64,000 nucleotides of DNA. It comes from Phialocephala subalpina. Its lineage: Eukaryota > Ascomycota > Leotiomycetes > Helotiales > Mollisiaceae. The DNA lies in assembly GCA_900073065.1 (NCBI GenBank), contig FJOG01000006.1:1408881-1472880 (forward strand). Reading direction: 5' to 3'. Below, piece by piece: positions 1 through 12,787 of the stretch (its first letter is position 1; the number at the start of each line of letters is the position of its first letter). The notes below the pieces were generated by a model that saw only the letters and a list, made by a program, of their open reading frames with translations, did not search any database and was not told where the DNA came from. Both the position numbers and the translations under genes were made by a program.

Positions 1-477
1 ATGTGATGACTGCGCCATGCGGGGTCATGCAGTGTGGCAGTGGCTTTTCCAGCCATAGCCTGCCACTTCACTTTGCAGACGAGGAGGAATTGATAACGAG
101 CTTCCGGTTCGAGCTTCGTACATGAAACCCTGGACGAGGCGTCACAAGGCATCACAAGGCGTCATCAGAGGAGGCATCACATGCATTCTTAATGTATTTT
201 GTATCTTTTATTTCAGCCTCATGTTCACGATGGAGAGCAGGAAATATCAGTAAGAACCGAAATTATGCTGATTCTGACTGCGCGCTGTTGGTAAGACCCC
301 GGCGCCCGATCCAAAGAAAACCTTCAACAATGTAGCATTCTTCCCTTAGTCAAATTGTGGAAGCAAAGAACTGTGTATATGCCCCGAGTATCCCTACCTC
401 TCACCCTTTGAACTGTACATGCATGCAATTTCAGGATATTTTCAATAGGAAATCGATCATGCTGGCCCTTTCTGCTG
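1..477. other. intergenic, no gene seen
   Basis: No supported gene. Around 138-182 there is a short degenerate repeat of the type GCRTCACAAGG (aggcgtcacaaggcatcacaaggcgtcatc), too small to classify. Confidence 0.4.
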
Positions 478-1224
478 TCAAAGTCCTCCCAGATTGTTGC
501 TCCCTAATGAGGTATTATGCGTCAGCAGTTGTCTTTTGAGAAAAGAGAAATATGAGAACAAATTATCAATTTGTCCCTTTGAAGTGAAGATTGCAAATTC
601 TCGAATGGGGTGAATTTTGTCGACTGTATTGTGTTCTTTTCAATCTTGGCGGCAACGGATGTGCAATCATGACTGAATTTTGTACTCACCATAGACACAC
701 TTCTTTGGGCAAGCAACAATAGCCCTTCCATTAGACGACCGTGGCTGTAGATCTTCCAATAGACTTCTCCACGGCTGGGTCTTCAAATGTGACTTTGGCT
801 TCGGGAATCCTTCAGGACTGACAGAGTCGAAGAATGAAGCAGCCTGCTTAGGAAAAGCTTCATCAACTGGCGACCCTTCTCGAGAAGATACTGAGGTCGA
901 GCTTGAAGTTGATGGAGGTTTGTTCAAGTAATCCTTAGGTAACTGAACTAGGTCAGCCGTTTTCTGATATACAGGCTAGGTTGTGTAGTATACTACTAGG
1001 CCAACATCCTCTGGCTCCGCAAGATACTGTGAAGCTCTATACGAGGAGTTGGTAGCGGTTGTTGACTCCATAGCTGACTTTGAAGCCAGAGGTGGTGGTG
1101 TACTCAAAAGTTGGGTGCGAGGAGTCAAGCTGACTTCACGTGATTTGCCGAAGAGAAGGACGTCTCGTGAATCGTACAGTGTCAAAGTTGTCGAGGGCGC
1201 GAGAGCTGAGCTTCCCAAAAACAA
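478..1224 (-). CDS. hypothetical protein, three-exon model
   Basis: I do not recognise this gene. A Ser/Thr/Pro-rich reading frame starts at the ATG at 1224 and runs to 1006. A GT...CAG intron (about 1005-964) joins in frame to 963-690, which carries Ser-rich stretches and the segment QPWRSLLEDLQPRSSNGRAI. A good GTGAGT donor at 689 and an acceptor near 624 then join in frame to an open tail (623-478) rich in hydrophobic and Lys residues. Three compatible joins in one frame are the only support. Composition suggests a low-complexity, perhaps disordered protein. No signal peptide or known domain is seen. It could equally be chance open frames. Confidence 0.33.
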
Positions 1225-3111
1225 TCTTATTCGTGCAAAGCAATCAGAGTGTGTCGAGATGTAGAGTGAGAGAAAGCCAGCAAAGAAGCCTGCTTAGATA
1301 GCCGTGACAGCCCTCGCCTAGCGCTTTGTGGGGGTTGCCTGCGGGCTTCCTCTGCGGGCTTCCTTTTCTGGCCATCGGCGGCAAAACTCCAGGCGGCTGA
1401 GCGAACACCTTCATCTCTGGGGTCACCTTCCTCGAAAGTCTCAAGGCAGCAGTGTCAAATACGAATTCCGAGACTTTATTTTAATTTCTGGCTCTTGACA
1501 TCTTCAACCTGAGCTCAATCTTCGGCTTGACATTGACGGTATGCTCTACTCATCTCTGGCATCAAAATATCCTTGAATACAGGAGCGACATCAGTGAGCA
1601 TGATATTCAGTAAACAGATCCCCCACTTCTGGCCTTCTGTTGTACTCGAGGCTTTAGCAACAGAATTCTGAAAGCTGGACCACGTGACTGTCACTCAGGC
1701 TCTTGCAAATTATGCAGCCTAGAGCTTTCAATATGAGCAAGGTATGGGATTTCTCCATCTTAAAAATCATGACTAATGAAAGCAATCATTATAACAGCTC
1801 GTCAGCCGTAGTACTGGGAAACTGTGTAGGTCTGCTAAGGCCAAGCGTCGTCAACTGTGTCGTGGCTAGGTTGGTGCTTTATGAACCCCATACGATACTC
1901 AGCTCCTCTTTGACATTAAGGGGAAAGCTTACACATCGAAGAAAGTACCCTGGTATCGCAGATTTCAAAAATAGACCGCGATCCGACTCCGACTCCAAAG
2001 CGACGATCGAGTTTCGCTTGCGAACAACGTAGGCGAAGGGAAAAAGGGGGAATCCCAGCCACCTAGCGGAAGTCTATCCGGCTGCTGGATCCGCGACGTT
2101 GTTGCATCAGACGGATGGAATCATTGATCTCCATGCCCTTCAAGATTCAAAATAACAATTGTTTCGGCGATTTTCTATACCGCAAGTTGCGATTGAAACG
2201 AGTGACTACGCACCCGAGAATGCTAGCAGTCATTGCGAGAATGCTACTTTCAATGACTGGTGTAGATATTCTTTTCACCTTATTACTGTTGAAGCATGTT
2301 TTTTCCCCCTTTTCAAGTCATTAATGGTGTGACGTTATGTTGGTCAAAGTAATGGTAGTTTTGATGAGGCACGTGAGTGGGTACTTTCTTTTACCGGACA
2401 TTGGCCTTTTCGCAACGAAAATTTGAAGTCTTCGCATCTCCAAACTTTTTTCACGTCTTTGCAATCTGCAACATGTCGCAACATCATCTTTGTTTTGAAT
2501 TTATTCCTTTCCTGCTTTCGCTTCGTGAAGCACTCAAGCTTGGCAAGCAGTGCTGGCGGTGTGCCTGGAGGTGCCTGAAAGTCAGCCTTCCGGGACGTCT
2601 GCTGTAGAAAGCTTCTAGAATGCATCCCCCGAGTTCCTTGTCAATTTTCTTATCCAACTTTTTTGCTCTGTGGAAGCCTTCATTTCAACCTGACCTTACG
2701 ATTGATGCAAAGTTACATCTTGAGTTTGATGGACACGGCTTGGCGCGTGCAGCATTTTGAACAACGCGCTTCTCGGCATGCGAGCTCCCGGTCCCCGGTT
2801 CACCGACAGAGCTGAAGAACAATCTTCCTTGCTCCACAACACGCCAGAAGAGCATATATAATTTCCATGCAAGTAGATAAGGGGTCCTGTTCCGGTAACG
2901 GCGGAGAGGGACCATATTCTGTATGGTTCTTTCTAATATTTGTTGTCATATTCCTTGTTCGTGATCGATCGTGGCTTGTTCGTTTCCAATCGTCCCGTTG
3001 GGGCCGTGCACTTCTCATTTCCCAACGTGTGCTCAACGGAAAGTTTATTACAACAATAAATTTGACGAAGTATCTTCACTGTCGCTCTTCCAGGTCTCAG
3101 AGGAAGAAGCC
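1225..3111. other. long intergenic region
   Basis: Only short overlapping frames with no family resemblance or consistent splice joins. A small imperfect direct repeat sits at about 2216-2262 (gagaatgctagcagtcattgc / gagaatgctactttcaatgac). The last part is presumably the promoter and 5' leader of the transporter that starts at 3112. Confidence 0.4.
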
Positions 3112-4541
3112 ATGTCTTCCGAGCCGAAGCTCTTCTCTCGCGATGTAGGAGGCCCCTATGAACCTCTCATAGACGACCTCGAAAGAGATTGCGAGGATGG
3201 GAAGGATCTGGAGGCGGTGAGACATGTCGACCAACAAGAATTTTCGCTCATCAAGTACTTCTGTTTCTTCGTGGTGGGGCTCTCGATGATGTGGACATGG
3301 TAACTGAATCCCTTTGTTGCCCGATGCGTGTGCAACGAGAACATTAACTGATTTTGAAGCCAAGGTCGATGATATTGCAGGCGGTACCATTCTTTCAACG
3401 ACGCTTTCGGGGAAGTCCTTGGATTTTGCGATACTTCCAGGCGTTCTACCTCGTCTTCTTTGCATTTACCATGCTTGCCGTCACTCTGTACCTCGGAATG
3501 CAATTTTCTCGGCCGTCATACACGAAGCGTCTCCACGTGGCACTGACCACGTACGTTGTCGTGTCGACCCTGTTGATGCTTTCGACATTATCAAGCGTCG
3601 CTACAACACCGTACTTTGCATTCACCTTGATAATGGTTGTTGCTACAGCAGTGGCAAATGGACTCAGTCAGAATGCAGCTTTTGCCTTTGCTGCCCGTTT
3701 TGGGAGGACGGAGTATGCTCCAGCCATTATGACAGGCGAAGCGCTAGCAGGACTCCTGCCATCGACCATAGGTTTGAGACCCATTCCCGTGATCTGTTGC
3801 ACTTTAAGCTTACATGAACAAGAAATCGGATCGGCCTTAGCTTTTCCTTCGGAATACTTTGACGTGGATGTTTCCGAAACCGGCCACACCTCCTGGCTAA
3901 CCTTGAGCTATTTCTTGTCCGCTGCGGTCGTAGGAGTTGCTTCAATACATGCGCTCCAATATCTTGCCCGACATGCTCCCCCTCAGACAAGTCCTAAAGT
4001 GTTTTTGAAGAGTTCCAACTATACAAACTTGGCCTCGAAACTTCGATACCCCGCGTCGGCAAACTTTCTATGCCTTTGCATTTCTTCGGTGTCTCCAGTT
4101 TTCATCTCCAAGATCACTTCAGTTGTACCAATAGATAACGCCCACGTCCTTTCGCGTCCGCAAGCGTTTATTCCTATGGCAATTGTCCTTTGGAATATTG
4201 GAGATTTTCTGGGATCGGTTCTGGCTGTTCGTTCGCTGTTTCTCCTTCGATACCCAGGGATGATGGTTGGTCTCTCCCTTGCTCGCCTTGGTTTCATACC
4301 CCTCTATCTGATGTGCAACATTGATGGTCGTGGTTCTGCTATGGGCGACTGGTTCTACCTTATCATTGTCCAGTTCCTCTTCGGATTGTCCCATGGCTGG
4401 TTGTCTGGCGCCAGTATGATGGGCGTCACGGTTTGGGTTGGTGAAGAAGAAAGGGAGGAAGCTGGTGCATTCATGGGGATGACATTGGTCATCGGACTGG
4501 TCGCCGGCAGCCTCCTTGGTCTTTTGGCAGCTCAAGCATAA
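3112..4541 (+). CDS. equilibrative nucleoside transporter (ENT/SLC29, Fun26-like)
   Basis: Predicted membrane carrier for nucleosides or nucleobases. Fungal Fun26-type members usually act in the vacuolar or lysosomal membrane. Exons: 3112-3299, 3365-3771 and 3823-4541, giving 437 residues. The first junction rebuilds the ENT start of helix 1 (MMWTW followed by VPFFQRRF), which fixes the acceptor at 3364. The second intron (51 nt, weak GTTTGA donor) is in frame; splicing it out removes an unlikely Cys/Pro-rich stretch from between helices. The N-terminus is acidic and cytosolic (EPLIDDLERD). About ten hydrophobic segments follow, including the Gly/Asn-rich NGLSQNAAFAFAARFG helix and a final LVAGSLLGLLAAQA helix. 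No lesions seen. Family assignment is firm; substrate and membrane are inferred. Confidence 0.85.
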
Positions 4542-5108
4542 CATCTCTGGCCAGAGCTTCGCGATGTTGTAATTGCAGCTGCCAAGGATGGGCGATGTGG
4601 AACACACGAGGTACGAGGGTAGTTTTTCTTTCGTACAAAAGTCATAGATTTTAGATTTGAGATGCAACATCTGAGAGATTGGAGTAATTAGAGGGATTCA
4701 AAAGTTATTTTAGACCCAAAATTTAGAGTAGAGAGAGGGGAGTTCTGCTAGAAGTTCTCGGTTCAGCCGCCTCTATGGAGTATGGTGCTTGGAGCCATGT
4801 CTGGGACGCGAAATAAACATTTATTTTCAAGAATTTTTCGGTTACTCAAGTCAAGGACCTTTTTAAGAAGTTGACGCGATTCTTTGGGAGTTTATGACGC
4901 ATTGTCACGCATTTGTTCTGGTCGCATGCCAAAAATTGCCTCAGCTGAATCATTTGGGTGAAGATGCCTGCCCCACTGCGCCCCGAGTAGTGCACCCCGC
5001 ATTCATACACGTCGGGCGTCAGGCGGTCTTGGATTTAAACGCCCAAGGATCCGGTGCATGGCCTCGCGCTGCATTTTTCTTCATTCTTTCAAAGCTTCTC
5101 TGTCATGA
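4542..5108. other. intergenic
   Basis: AT-rich 3' flank of the transporter followed by the presumed promoter of the next plus-strand gene. No further feature seen. Confidence 0.4.
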
Positions 5109-7058
5109 ATGCTCTCCGAAATGACTTTCCGCCGACCAAAAGATATCGAGTTGGACGAGTTTAAAAACGAGGCTATGGACCTCGAGAGCTTGAGATTTGT
5201 CTCCCGACGCTCTTGGTACCCAACTTGGACAACCCAAGTAACGCACATAGTTACGGATTCATGTATACAAACACTTACTGTGTATAGTCTGATCGACATG
5301 ATACGAGCGATGGCGCTGCAAGCATGAGAACTTTGAGAAATTCCAACCCTACCTCGCACTGGTTCCTACGGTTTATTTCCAGATGTAGCTTGCCTCGCTC
5401 TCTTGTATCATATTCTACTGCAGCTGACAGTTGTGAAGTATTTCTAGCCCCAGATCGAAGAGCTTTCCACCAAGTCTCATCGGGCCCCCCCTTTTCAGAA
5501 TCCCAAAACCAATTTATCATGGTCATATTGGGAGGAACGCCTTATAACGAAATTCAAGACGCAGTTTCATGGTATATAGGTTTTCTAGAGTACAAAATCA
5601 GAGAGTCGTGGATCAATTTGTTCAGCCCGGTGTTGAAGGACACCGATCGTTTCAGCGATGCTCCCAGTAGGGAGGACCTTTCTGTTGCGTTTCAGATTTT
5701 GAGAATCGTCGCTTTGGACTTATCGGGCGAGAATTTTGCACTCACAGACATAGTTGATAAGCTGTACAATGAGAAAGTCTTAGCAGAGACTGATGAACAC
5801 CGATCGCACGCAAATCAGCTGGTGTTTGCCGCAATTGGATGGATAAGTACGTTGAACACTGCAATATTCTTTTCACAAAGCCGTAAAGCTAATTTTAATC
5901 AAATCAGGTGCTTTGTATCATGCAAGGTTGGATCCGGAGCCAAACAAACTACAGGTGATAAACCGCAGGAATTCTACCAGAAATTCGGCAATCAGAAGAA
6001 GAGTTGTATTAAGGCCCCTTCGGAGGACCAAAACATTTATGAATTACGAACAAAGCCTGGAATCCAACGACCAGCCATTCCACACTCTCCTCGGGAGATT
6101 TGGGAAGATTATACCCGGGCAGGCCAGGGACTTCACAGGTCAATCTACTCCGCCGATGCGCCATGAAAAGCCTAATAATCGCTGGCTCCAACTTTCCCAA
6201 CTTTGTTTTTATACGTTGGACAAGGTTGCATCCATCAAGATTGAATTGGTTGATACTCTGAGCCTTCATCTGGAGTTTGATAGCTGCACGAAAACGCTGA
6301 AAATATTTCGATTGCCGTCTTTGTGTCTTCTCATGTGTTCTTGCACGCAACTCTCACCACTGTCTCAGTATGTTGGATTCCATGTATTATTACAACAAAA
6401 TATTTCAAAAACTAACTTATACAGGTTGTTTTGGGATTCCGATCAAAGCAATAGCTTTCTGAGGGCCGAAGTGGAGGATGCTATGGAGTTTTACAGGGAA
6501 GTTCTATTATCTTACCGTTTGATATTCGGCCAGGATAATATCTCACACAAACGTTTCAACAAGATGTTTCGGAAGAGTGATCTATTGCCGAAAGAATATC
6601 ACGACTCATTGATTTTTATCTTATGTGGTCAGCATTGGGATAGTAAGGAAGCCCGCCATGTTTACGAACTGATCGATGCCGAAGACCCTTCGACTCATTA
6701 TTCTCCTACGATCGACTTCCCCTATCTAGGAACCCGGCTGCTAGAACTCCAGACGTATGTTAAGGACTATAAACCGAGTACCTTCTGTGCAATTTGGAAT
6801 GATAAAAGAGACCCGTCTGAATGGTGGACCTTTTGGGTAAGTAGCATCGTCCTATTGATCTTTCAGCTTGTCAAAAGAAGCTGAGACTCGCCAGGCTGTG
6901 ATACTTATGGGTAGCATGACATTGATAGTAACAATACTGCTTGGAATTTCGCAGGTAAGTCATCCTGTTTTCAGCCCCGAAGAGTATGCTAATACTATCA
7001 GTTGGTGGTTGGGATTTTTCAGGCTGTGTATTCTCGAGAACAACTTCCTGTACAGTAG
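5109..7058 (+). CDS. fungal protein with C-terminal membrane anchor, unknown function
   Basis: A multi-exon gene of a family common in filamentous ascomycetes, function unknown. Exon 1 (5109 to about 5238) ends at SWYPTWTTQ. It joins after an AAG acceptor near 5323 to HENFEKFQPYLALVPTVYFQ, then to CEVFLAPDRRAFHQ after a roughly 45-nt intron. The next exon reaches ANQLVFAAIGWIS and joins at about 5909 to ALYHARLDPEPNKLQV. A further intron near 6370-6425 leads to RLFWDSDQ. The end is typical of the family: EWWTFW, a short intron (6837-6885), a hydrophobic helix (AVILMGSMTLIVTILLGIS), and a short basic tail ending at 7058. There is no signal peptide, so the single C-terminal helix probably anchors a large cytosolic domain. 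The start could also be the Met at 5121. It converges with the NLR-like gene on the other strand. Confidence 0.65.
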
Positions 7059-7240
7059 CAAAGGTAGTGCGCTACCTGGTAGATAGTTGTGCTTCACAGT
7101 TTACGATGTTTTCATTCATGAATATCACATTCATTCTCAAACTTATGTGTACAAGTGATGGAGAATGTCTCAACTCCAATTCGACAAAAGCTTCGAGAGA
7201 GAAAGACGAGAGTCAGGCAAGGTCTCGGTATACATGGCAG

Positions 7241-10200
7241 TCATCTGAAGTACCCAGGGACCAGAGAATCATATAAATCTTCCACCTCAGCCAGTTCGAT
7301 ATTTCCATCATCATCAAGTGATAATACGCCTCCTTCTCCATTCGTGGTCAGTTCTCTCATTGCGAGCTCTGCCCTGACGCGAAAATTGGCTGCCTCTTCT
7401 TGGAATGTTCCGTACGTGTCGCTCTCTAGAACCACAGAAATTTTCCACATTATCCGCGCCATAGTTCCGTCATCTCTGTCGGGGCTGCGTAGCTGTGCGA
7501 TCGCCATCGCTTTGTCAAGGTAGGCTCTGCAAAGGATACACGATCAGCAGATGCCAGATGCAATCGTGAAGTTCCTGGCCAATCAGGGTTGCTTACTTGG
7601 CATTGTCGAGATTCTTGCGCTCATATTCAACGCACCCTAAGCTGTAGTACGCTGCTGCGGTGATGGGATGGATTGGAGCTTTTGCAAGCCCAATTTTCAA
7701 GCTTGCCTCGTAGCCGCGTTTCGCCGACACCCATCTCTTCTGTGCAAAATCTATATTTCCATACAAATAATGAACGCTGCAAGAGATATCAGCTAGGAAG
7801 CCAGGTTACAAAAAGAACTAGGAACACAAACTGAGCCATGAAGAGTGCATCTGCTCCTGAAGTATGGGAAAACAAAAATTCGGATTGCGCAACGATCTTC
7901 TGGGCTGTGTCATACTCCCCTCGCAGGTAGTGAACTCGAGACATGCACAAGTACGAGGACGCGAGTAGACTTGCTGCTGTGTCCCCACCGTCGACGCGTA
8001 TGGCAATTGCACGCTCGAAGTAATTCATCGCATCGTCTAAATTGTCTATTGCGGTTTCGAGGTTTCCCATATTGTGATAGGAAACCGAGAGCTGAAGTAG
8101 TCAGTCATCAGTTAGGTGGTTGTTCATAGGTGAATGGATGTGTCAAAAGATACGAAATCACTGCTTCTTACTTCCAAGTGCTTTGCAGACAATTTGGCCT
8201 CCTGAATTTGGAGGAATATCTCCCAGTTCTTGCGGCACTCATGAAGTTGGTTCAGTTCATAGTAAGCTCCACCTGCGATGTTGCACAGAGTGGCATATTC
8301 CAATGATTCTTTATCGTCACACGCAAGCCTTGCCGTGTCAACGAGCCGGAGACAAAGATCGTAATCACCAATCTCATACAGGTACCAAGCGCAGTTGGAT
8401 AGGAGTTCGATGAATTTTGTGGAACTTCGGTGTCACATATTAGCTTAATGCGTAAGTTGGGTTTGTCAAGTCCATACCCTTTCAATTTGGGATCTTCGGC
8501 ACCCGCACGTGTGAGCTTAGAGAACTGAAAGCTGAGATGAGCACCGTGGGGTATGTACGTAACGCATGCCCCCCACTGCCCCGACAAGTAATCTCCATGG
8601 ATATGCTTGGGAAAGGCTTCGTAGACAAGTGCTACCGCGCTGTTAAAGAATTCCTGCAACTCCTGAGAGGAATGGTAGTTCATTGCTTCTTGGACCACAC
8701 GATGTGCCAACAGTTCACGTCCTTCCTGCTTGACCAGCTTGAGCGAAACAAGCTCTTCAATTGCTGCTCGAAGTAGAGCTGGGGTATTGGCTGGGCTAGA
8801 GAGAGCAGCCTGAGCACTGGGGTCCTCGCGATTAGCGTTTTGCTTGCAGAATAGGAGCTTTCCGTCCAAAGCTTGTTGATTTTTTGGGAGGAATAGATCG
8901 ATCAAAATACGATCTAAATATAATGTTAGGATCCTTTCACGAATAAAAGAATCTTCGTACTTGCCTGGAGACAAAAGCGACAAGACACTCAACAGGGACA
9001 GAGAGTTTCTAGCCAAATTCGTGAATCTCATATTCCACAATGAATCAAGTGCATGGACATATTCCGAGCGGTTGCCGATCGGGCGCTCTGGGAGATCTTT
9101 CTTTCGCTCCTTGAATAATTCATAGGTGGTGGCAATGGCCGGGCCACCAATCGCATCGTTTTTGATCAGTTCAGCAGCTTGTTCAATAGCGAGGGCAAGC
9201 TGACATGATAAGTGAGTTTCAAATACAATAGTTTCGAGTTTCAGATACTTACACCACCCAATAATTTTAGAAGTTCTACAGCAGCTTTCTCTTCTGTACC
9301 TTTGATAAGGCCCTGCCGATCTTTCTCCACCCAGTCGTGCCCGAGAAGTTTCATCAGGAGATTCCAGCTCTGTTTTTCCGTGAACGGCTTCACTGTGTCA
9401 CCTTTACGATGAGCGTCATTGGTAAAGTTATAATACTTCCGCGAGGTGATCCTACGAAGGGATAAGTTCCTACGAATAGCGTAGGGATAAGGAGTTTCGT
9501 TACAGAATGGATCCCTTGACACTGACAGGCCAGTAACCTTTGAGAATAGACTCTCGCTCTACTCAAACATTAGTATAGTGTACATAGAAGCTGTGACTGT
9601 ACACATACCCGCATTGTCAAAGATCAGTAGCCACTGCCTTGCTGTGGAAGTCGTTAGAAAGCGTCAAACTTGTTGCAACCTGGAAACTCACGAGTTGTTC
9701 TAAGCCATTTCAGCACCGCCAGTTGATTTTCCTCGTGACGACCTAGGTACAGTCAGTAGAGATTCATGCCTAGGGAATTCCAGATTTCACCGGTTCCATC
9801 GGCTCCAGGAATGTTCAGAGTAACCGCCATGTCTGTAAAACTCTGTCTCAAGGCCACCGATGTTTCGCAATTAACCCAGAATATGGCTTCAAATCCAGAT
9901 GGATTTGTATGTGCATATTCCAGCGCGATATCTGTCTTTCCAACACCACGACGTCCGTAAATGGTATAAGTTCGAAGGGGGGTTTCTTTGTGCCCTAAGA
10001 ATTGGTCGATGTTCTGTAGCTCCGCCTGACGACCGTAAAGATTGCTGTTCTTATTTCTCGGTATCATCGTAATGGGAAAGGTGACGTTCTCCACTGGGTG
10101 TGCAGGCAAAGCATGGCGGAGGGTAAGATTCTTGGTTTGACGGTCAAGGCTTAACTTCGTGTAAGCATTGATGTCATTAAGATGCTTTGTTGCAGCATCT

Positions 10201-11348
10201 ATCTGAACAATGCTTTCGTTGATTCTCGTATCCAAGTTTCTCCAGCCCGCAGCTGCCTCAGCGTCTGAATTCGAATACGTTGTTAGCTACAATCGTAGCC
10301 GAGTCAGAATAGAGAATAAGGGAAGTGTCACCGGTTGAGTATTTGCGAAGATACCGAACGGACTCTCCATGAATTTGCAGGATAGCATCTAGATAAGCAA
10401 TTAGACTTGTTGCAAAGAGCCGAACAACATTTTCATGCCTAAAATATCAACTATGGCGTATCGGGGCTCGTTCAGGTCTTCGCAGATATCAAGGCATCGA
10501 TTGAACACTTCAACTGCGCTTCGAAGTTTCTTGATCCACCCTACGGTTTTCTGGAGTTTCTGTAAAGAGGAACATGCTAGCTTTGATTCTGTCAGCAGTC
10601 GCAATAGATTTGCAAATTCCCACATCGAAGAGGGGATTTGAAGCAGAACACTCGCCTTGATATTCAACCCAACTAGCCCCCAGACGATATTAACATCGGG
10701 TTCGAACGGTTGAATGGCTCTGGTGAACACCGCCATAAGATTTGCCAACGTTCGAGGGAGGGGAATGATCTGTTCATCTGATCAGCATGGTAAAAAGTAA
10801 TTTGTTGAGGGAGGGTTCGGAGCCGAGAGCTGTTCCAGGAACCTGCTTGCAAATGGAGTGTCTCAGCTCTCAAGTCAGCTCCCTAATCCAAAGCCCCCAG
10901 ACCAAAGAAAAAATGCAAATAAGTATAAGAACAATGTTACCTGGGTCAAAAGTTGTTGGGTTCTTGAAAGCGCCTGCGGATCTGCTATGGCTCTTGAAAG
11001 CGCCTGCGGATTTGCTATTCGTTCCCGTAAGTCCTCCTCCACGGCCGTCCAGGTCAGAGGCTCGCTGATCCTTTCACGATCTAGCAGACAGTGATGGCAT
11101 TAGTAAGCTTGACTTATTGCTAAATGCGATTAAATCTTTGATTTGGGATGAAGTAGTCTTCCTTACCGGCTGCCGATAGGCTTTGTTTAACAGTAGCGAC
11201 TGTAAAGACATATCTCTGAGACGCAAACGACCTCGTATCACTGATCGAGGATATCAGTTACTGCGCGGATGCCAACATAAGAGTGAAGTTACCTAAAATC
11301 AACATCTTGTTCGTCTTCCCTCAAGTAAAAATCAAGTCTATCGCCCAT
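7241..11348 (-). CDS. NLR-like protein: helical N-terminus, NB-ARC NTPase, TPR repeats
   Basis: STAND-class ATPase with the plan used by fungal NLR-like receptors in self/non-self recognition. Proposed start is the ATG at 11348. Early exons encode an acidic N-terminus, then two near-identical 10-residue units (PQALSR twice, 10962-11018). A helical domain follows at 10748-10435. The NB-ARC part shows Walker A GRRGVGKT (about 9933-9956), FWVNCETS, Walker B WLLIFDNA (about 9611-9637) and the TSRKYYNF segment. A winged-helix-like region follows, then TPR-type helices from about 8500 to 7500 (for example FERAIAIRVDGGDTAASLLA). It ends acidic at 7241. Many short introns are present. The link between the 10870-10780 and 10748 segments could not be made with a GT-AG intron, so either a frameshift lies near 10770 or the true start is lower. 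The ligand and output of this protein cannot be seen. Confidence 0.72.
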
Positions 11349-12787
11349 TTCAACGGATTTTGGAAGATTCGTATGGGTGAGCGCGTGCGCAGCCTCGCGG
11401 CTTCGAGGGGCAGTCGGAACCAGAGATTAAGGCGTTAATTCCTCTTATCGCAAGATGTTTGCGACTATAGAAAACTACCATCCAACTTATTGAGAGTATC
11501 AAAAGTTTCCAAATAGATTCTACGGCTCCAAGAAACCAAGATCGTATCTCGTGTGCGGCGTTTCAGCTCCTCCGCGCAGGCATACAAAGCAAAAAGCGAA
11601 GCCTTGTGTGCTCTCAGGACGCCTACGAGTACTGTAGGCCAGTTTGGGCGGGATGCATGCTCAGCCCTGAAGCCTCCGAGGACGAATTCCAATCAACTTG
11701 CAGCCCCACCCCCACGCACTTGCTGAGGGGTAAGATCGAACCTATCCCAATGAGACGGCAGCTATGATCAAGTAACACGACAGGTTCCAGGGAGCTGGCA
11801 CCATGACATTGGTTGGCAGAAAGTAGTGCAAGGATTGGAGGTGTGTCGGCAGGAATGGGTCGCATTGCGGTGATTGGCGCAATAAGTTTAAAACAACGTA
11901 GTTTTCATTGAGGCTCTGGGAGCAAAGCAGAGGCCATGAATCAACTGACAAACGCAAACGCAATGCACTCCCGAGCCGTAGCTACAAGGGACTCTAAAGA
12001 AATATCATGAGACGCCTCCACGAATCCGCCGTACCAATATCAGTATTCACCGAGGCCGTTGCTTCCCGAGTCGAGAAGTTAGACACTGATACATGGCCCG
12101 AAAATGGAGGGCATACCGTATGCACAGTCCCCAGGAGAAGCAACGATCATCTTGCTCTTACCGATGACTCCAATTGAAACAAATGGTGAATTGACCGACG
12201 AATGATTGAAGACTCTCGGCAAGGCTGCGGAAGTTGCGACGAGTTCCCTGCGGATTGGGTCGGGATGTTGGGGACAAAGACACAAAGGGACAGTGGTGAA
12301 GTGGGATTAAAAGGGGAAGGGGCGCTCCAAGGACCAGAAGACGCGTATCTTGAAGGCACTTTCGCAGCCAGATTCAAGTTTCCGGATGAGATCATGAGCA
12401 CGAATTTGTGCAACCTTCAACAAACGAAACGCGAACCGGAGGTCATCGTGAGCTCCCGGCTAATGAATAGACAGTTGATAGTGCGTGGTAAGCACCAAAG
12501 ATAAAAGCCCATCGCGACTGGGCAGCACCGTCAGGGCTCTGACTCCAGTGGCCTACAGCAGGGGTGAAGCGCTGAACGAAGCACCCCGCGGCAGCCTTCC
12601 GCATTCCCACATCCGTCCAGGCCATCAGACCTGTTATCTATGAACCCCAGCTATACTCAGCCGCATTGTAGTCTGAGACCATCAATTACGAAGTACTGAA
12701 CACAGATATCAATTAACTACCCTCAACAATGCTCCCAAGCCTCACTCCCTCAGCCGACTACAACGAGACACTGATTCACTAGTCCAA
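11349..12787. other. intergenic or unresolved region
   Basis: Several short frames on both strands (for example minus 11465-11692 and plus 12202-12504) show no family resemblance and no convincing splice joins. The end is presumably the promoter of the gene at 12788. Confidence 0.35.

Noticed and set aside
12079..12625. Overlapping short frames on both strands
   Set aside because: No consistent splice joins, no motif and no family resemblance; left as unresolved.
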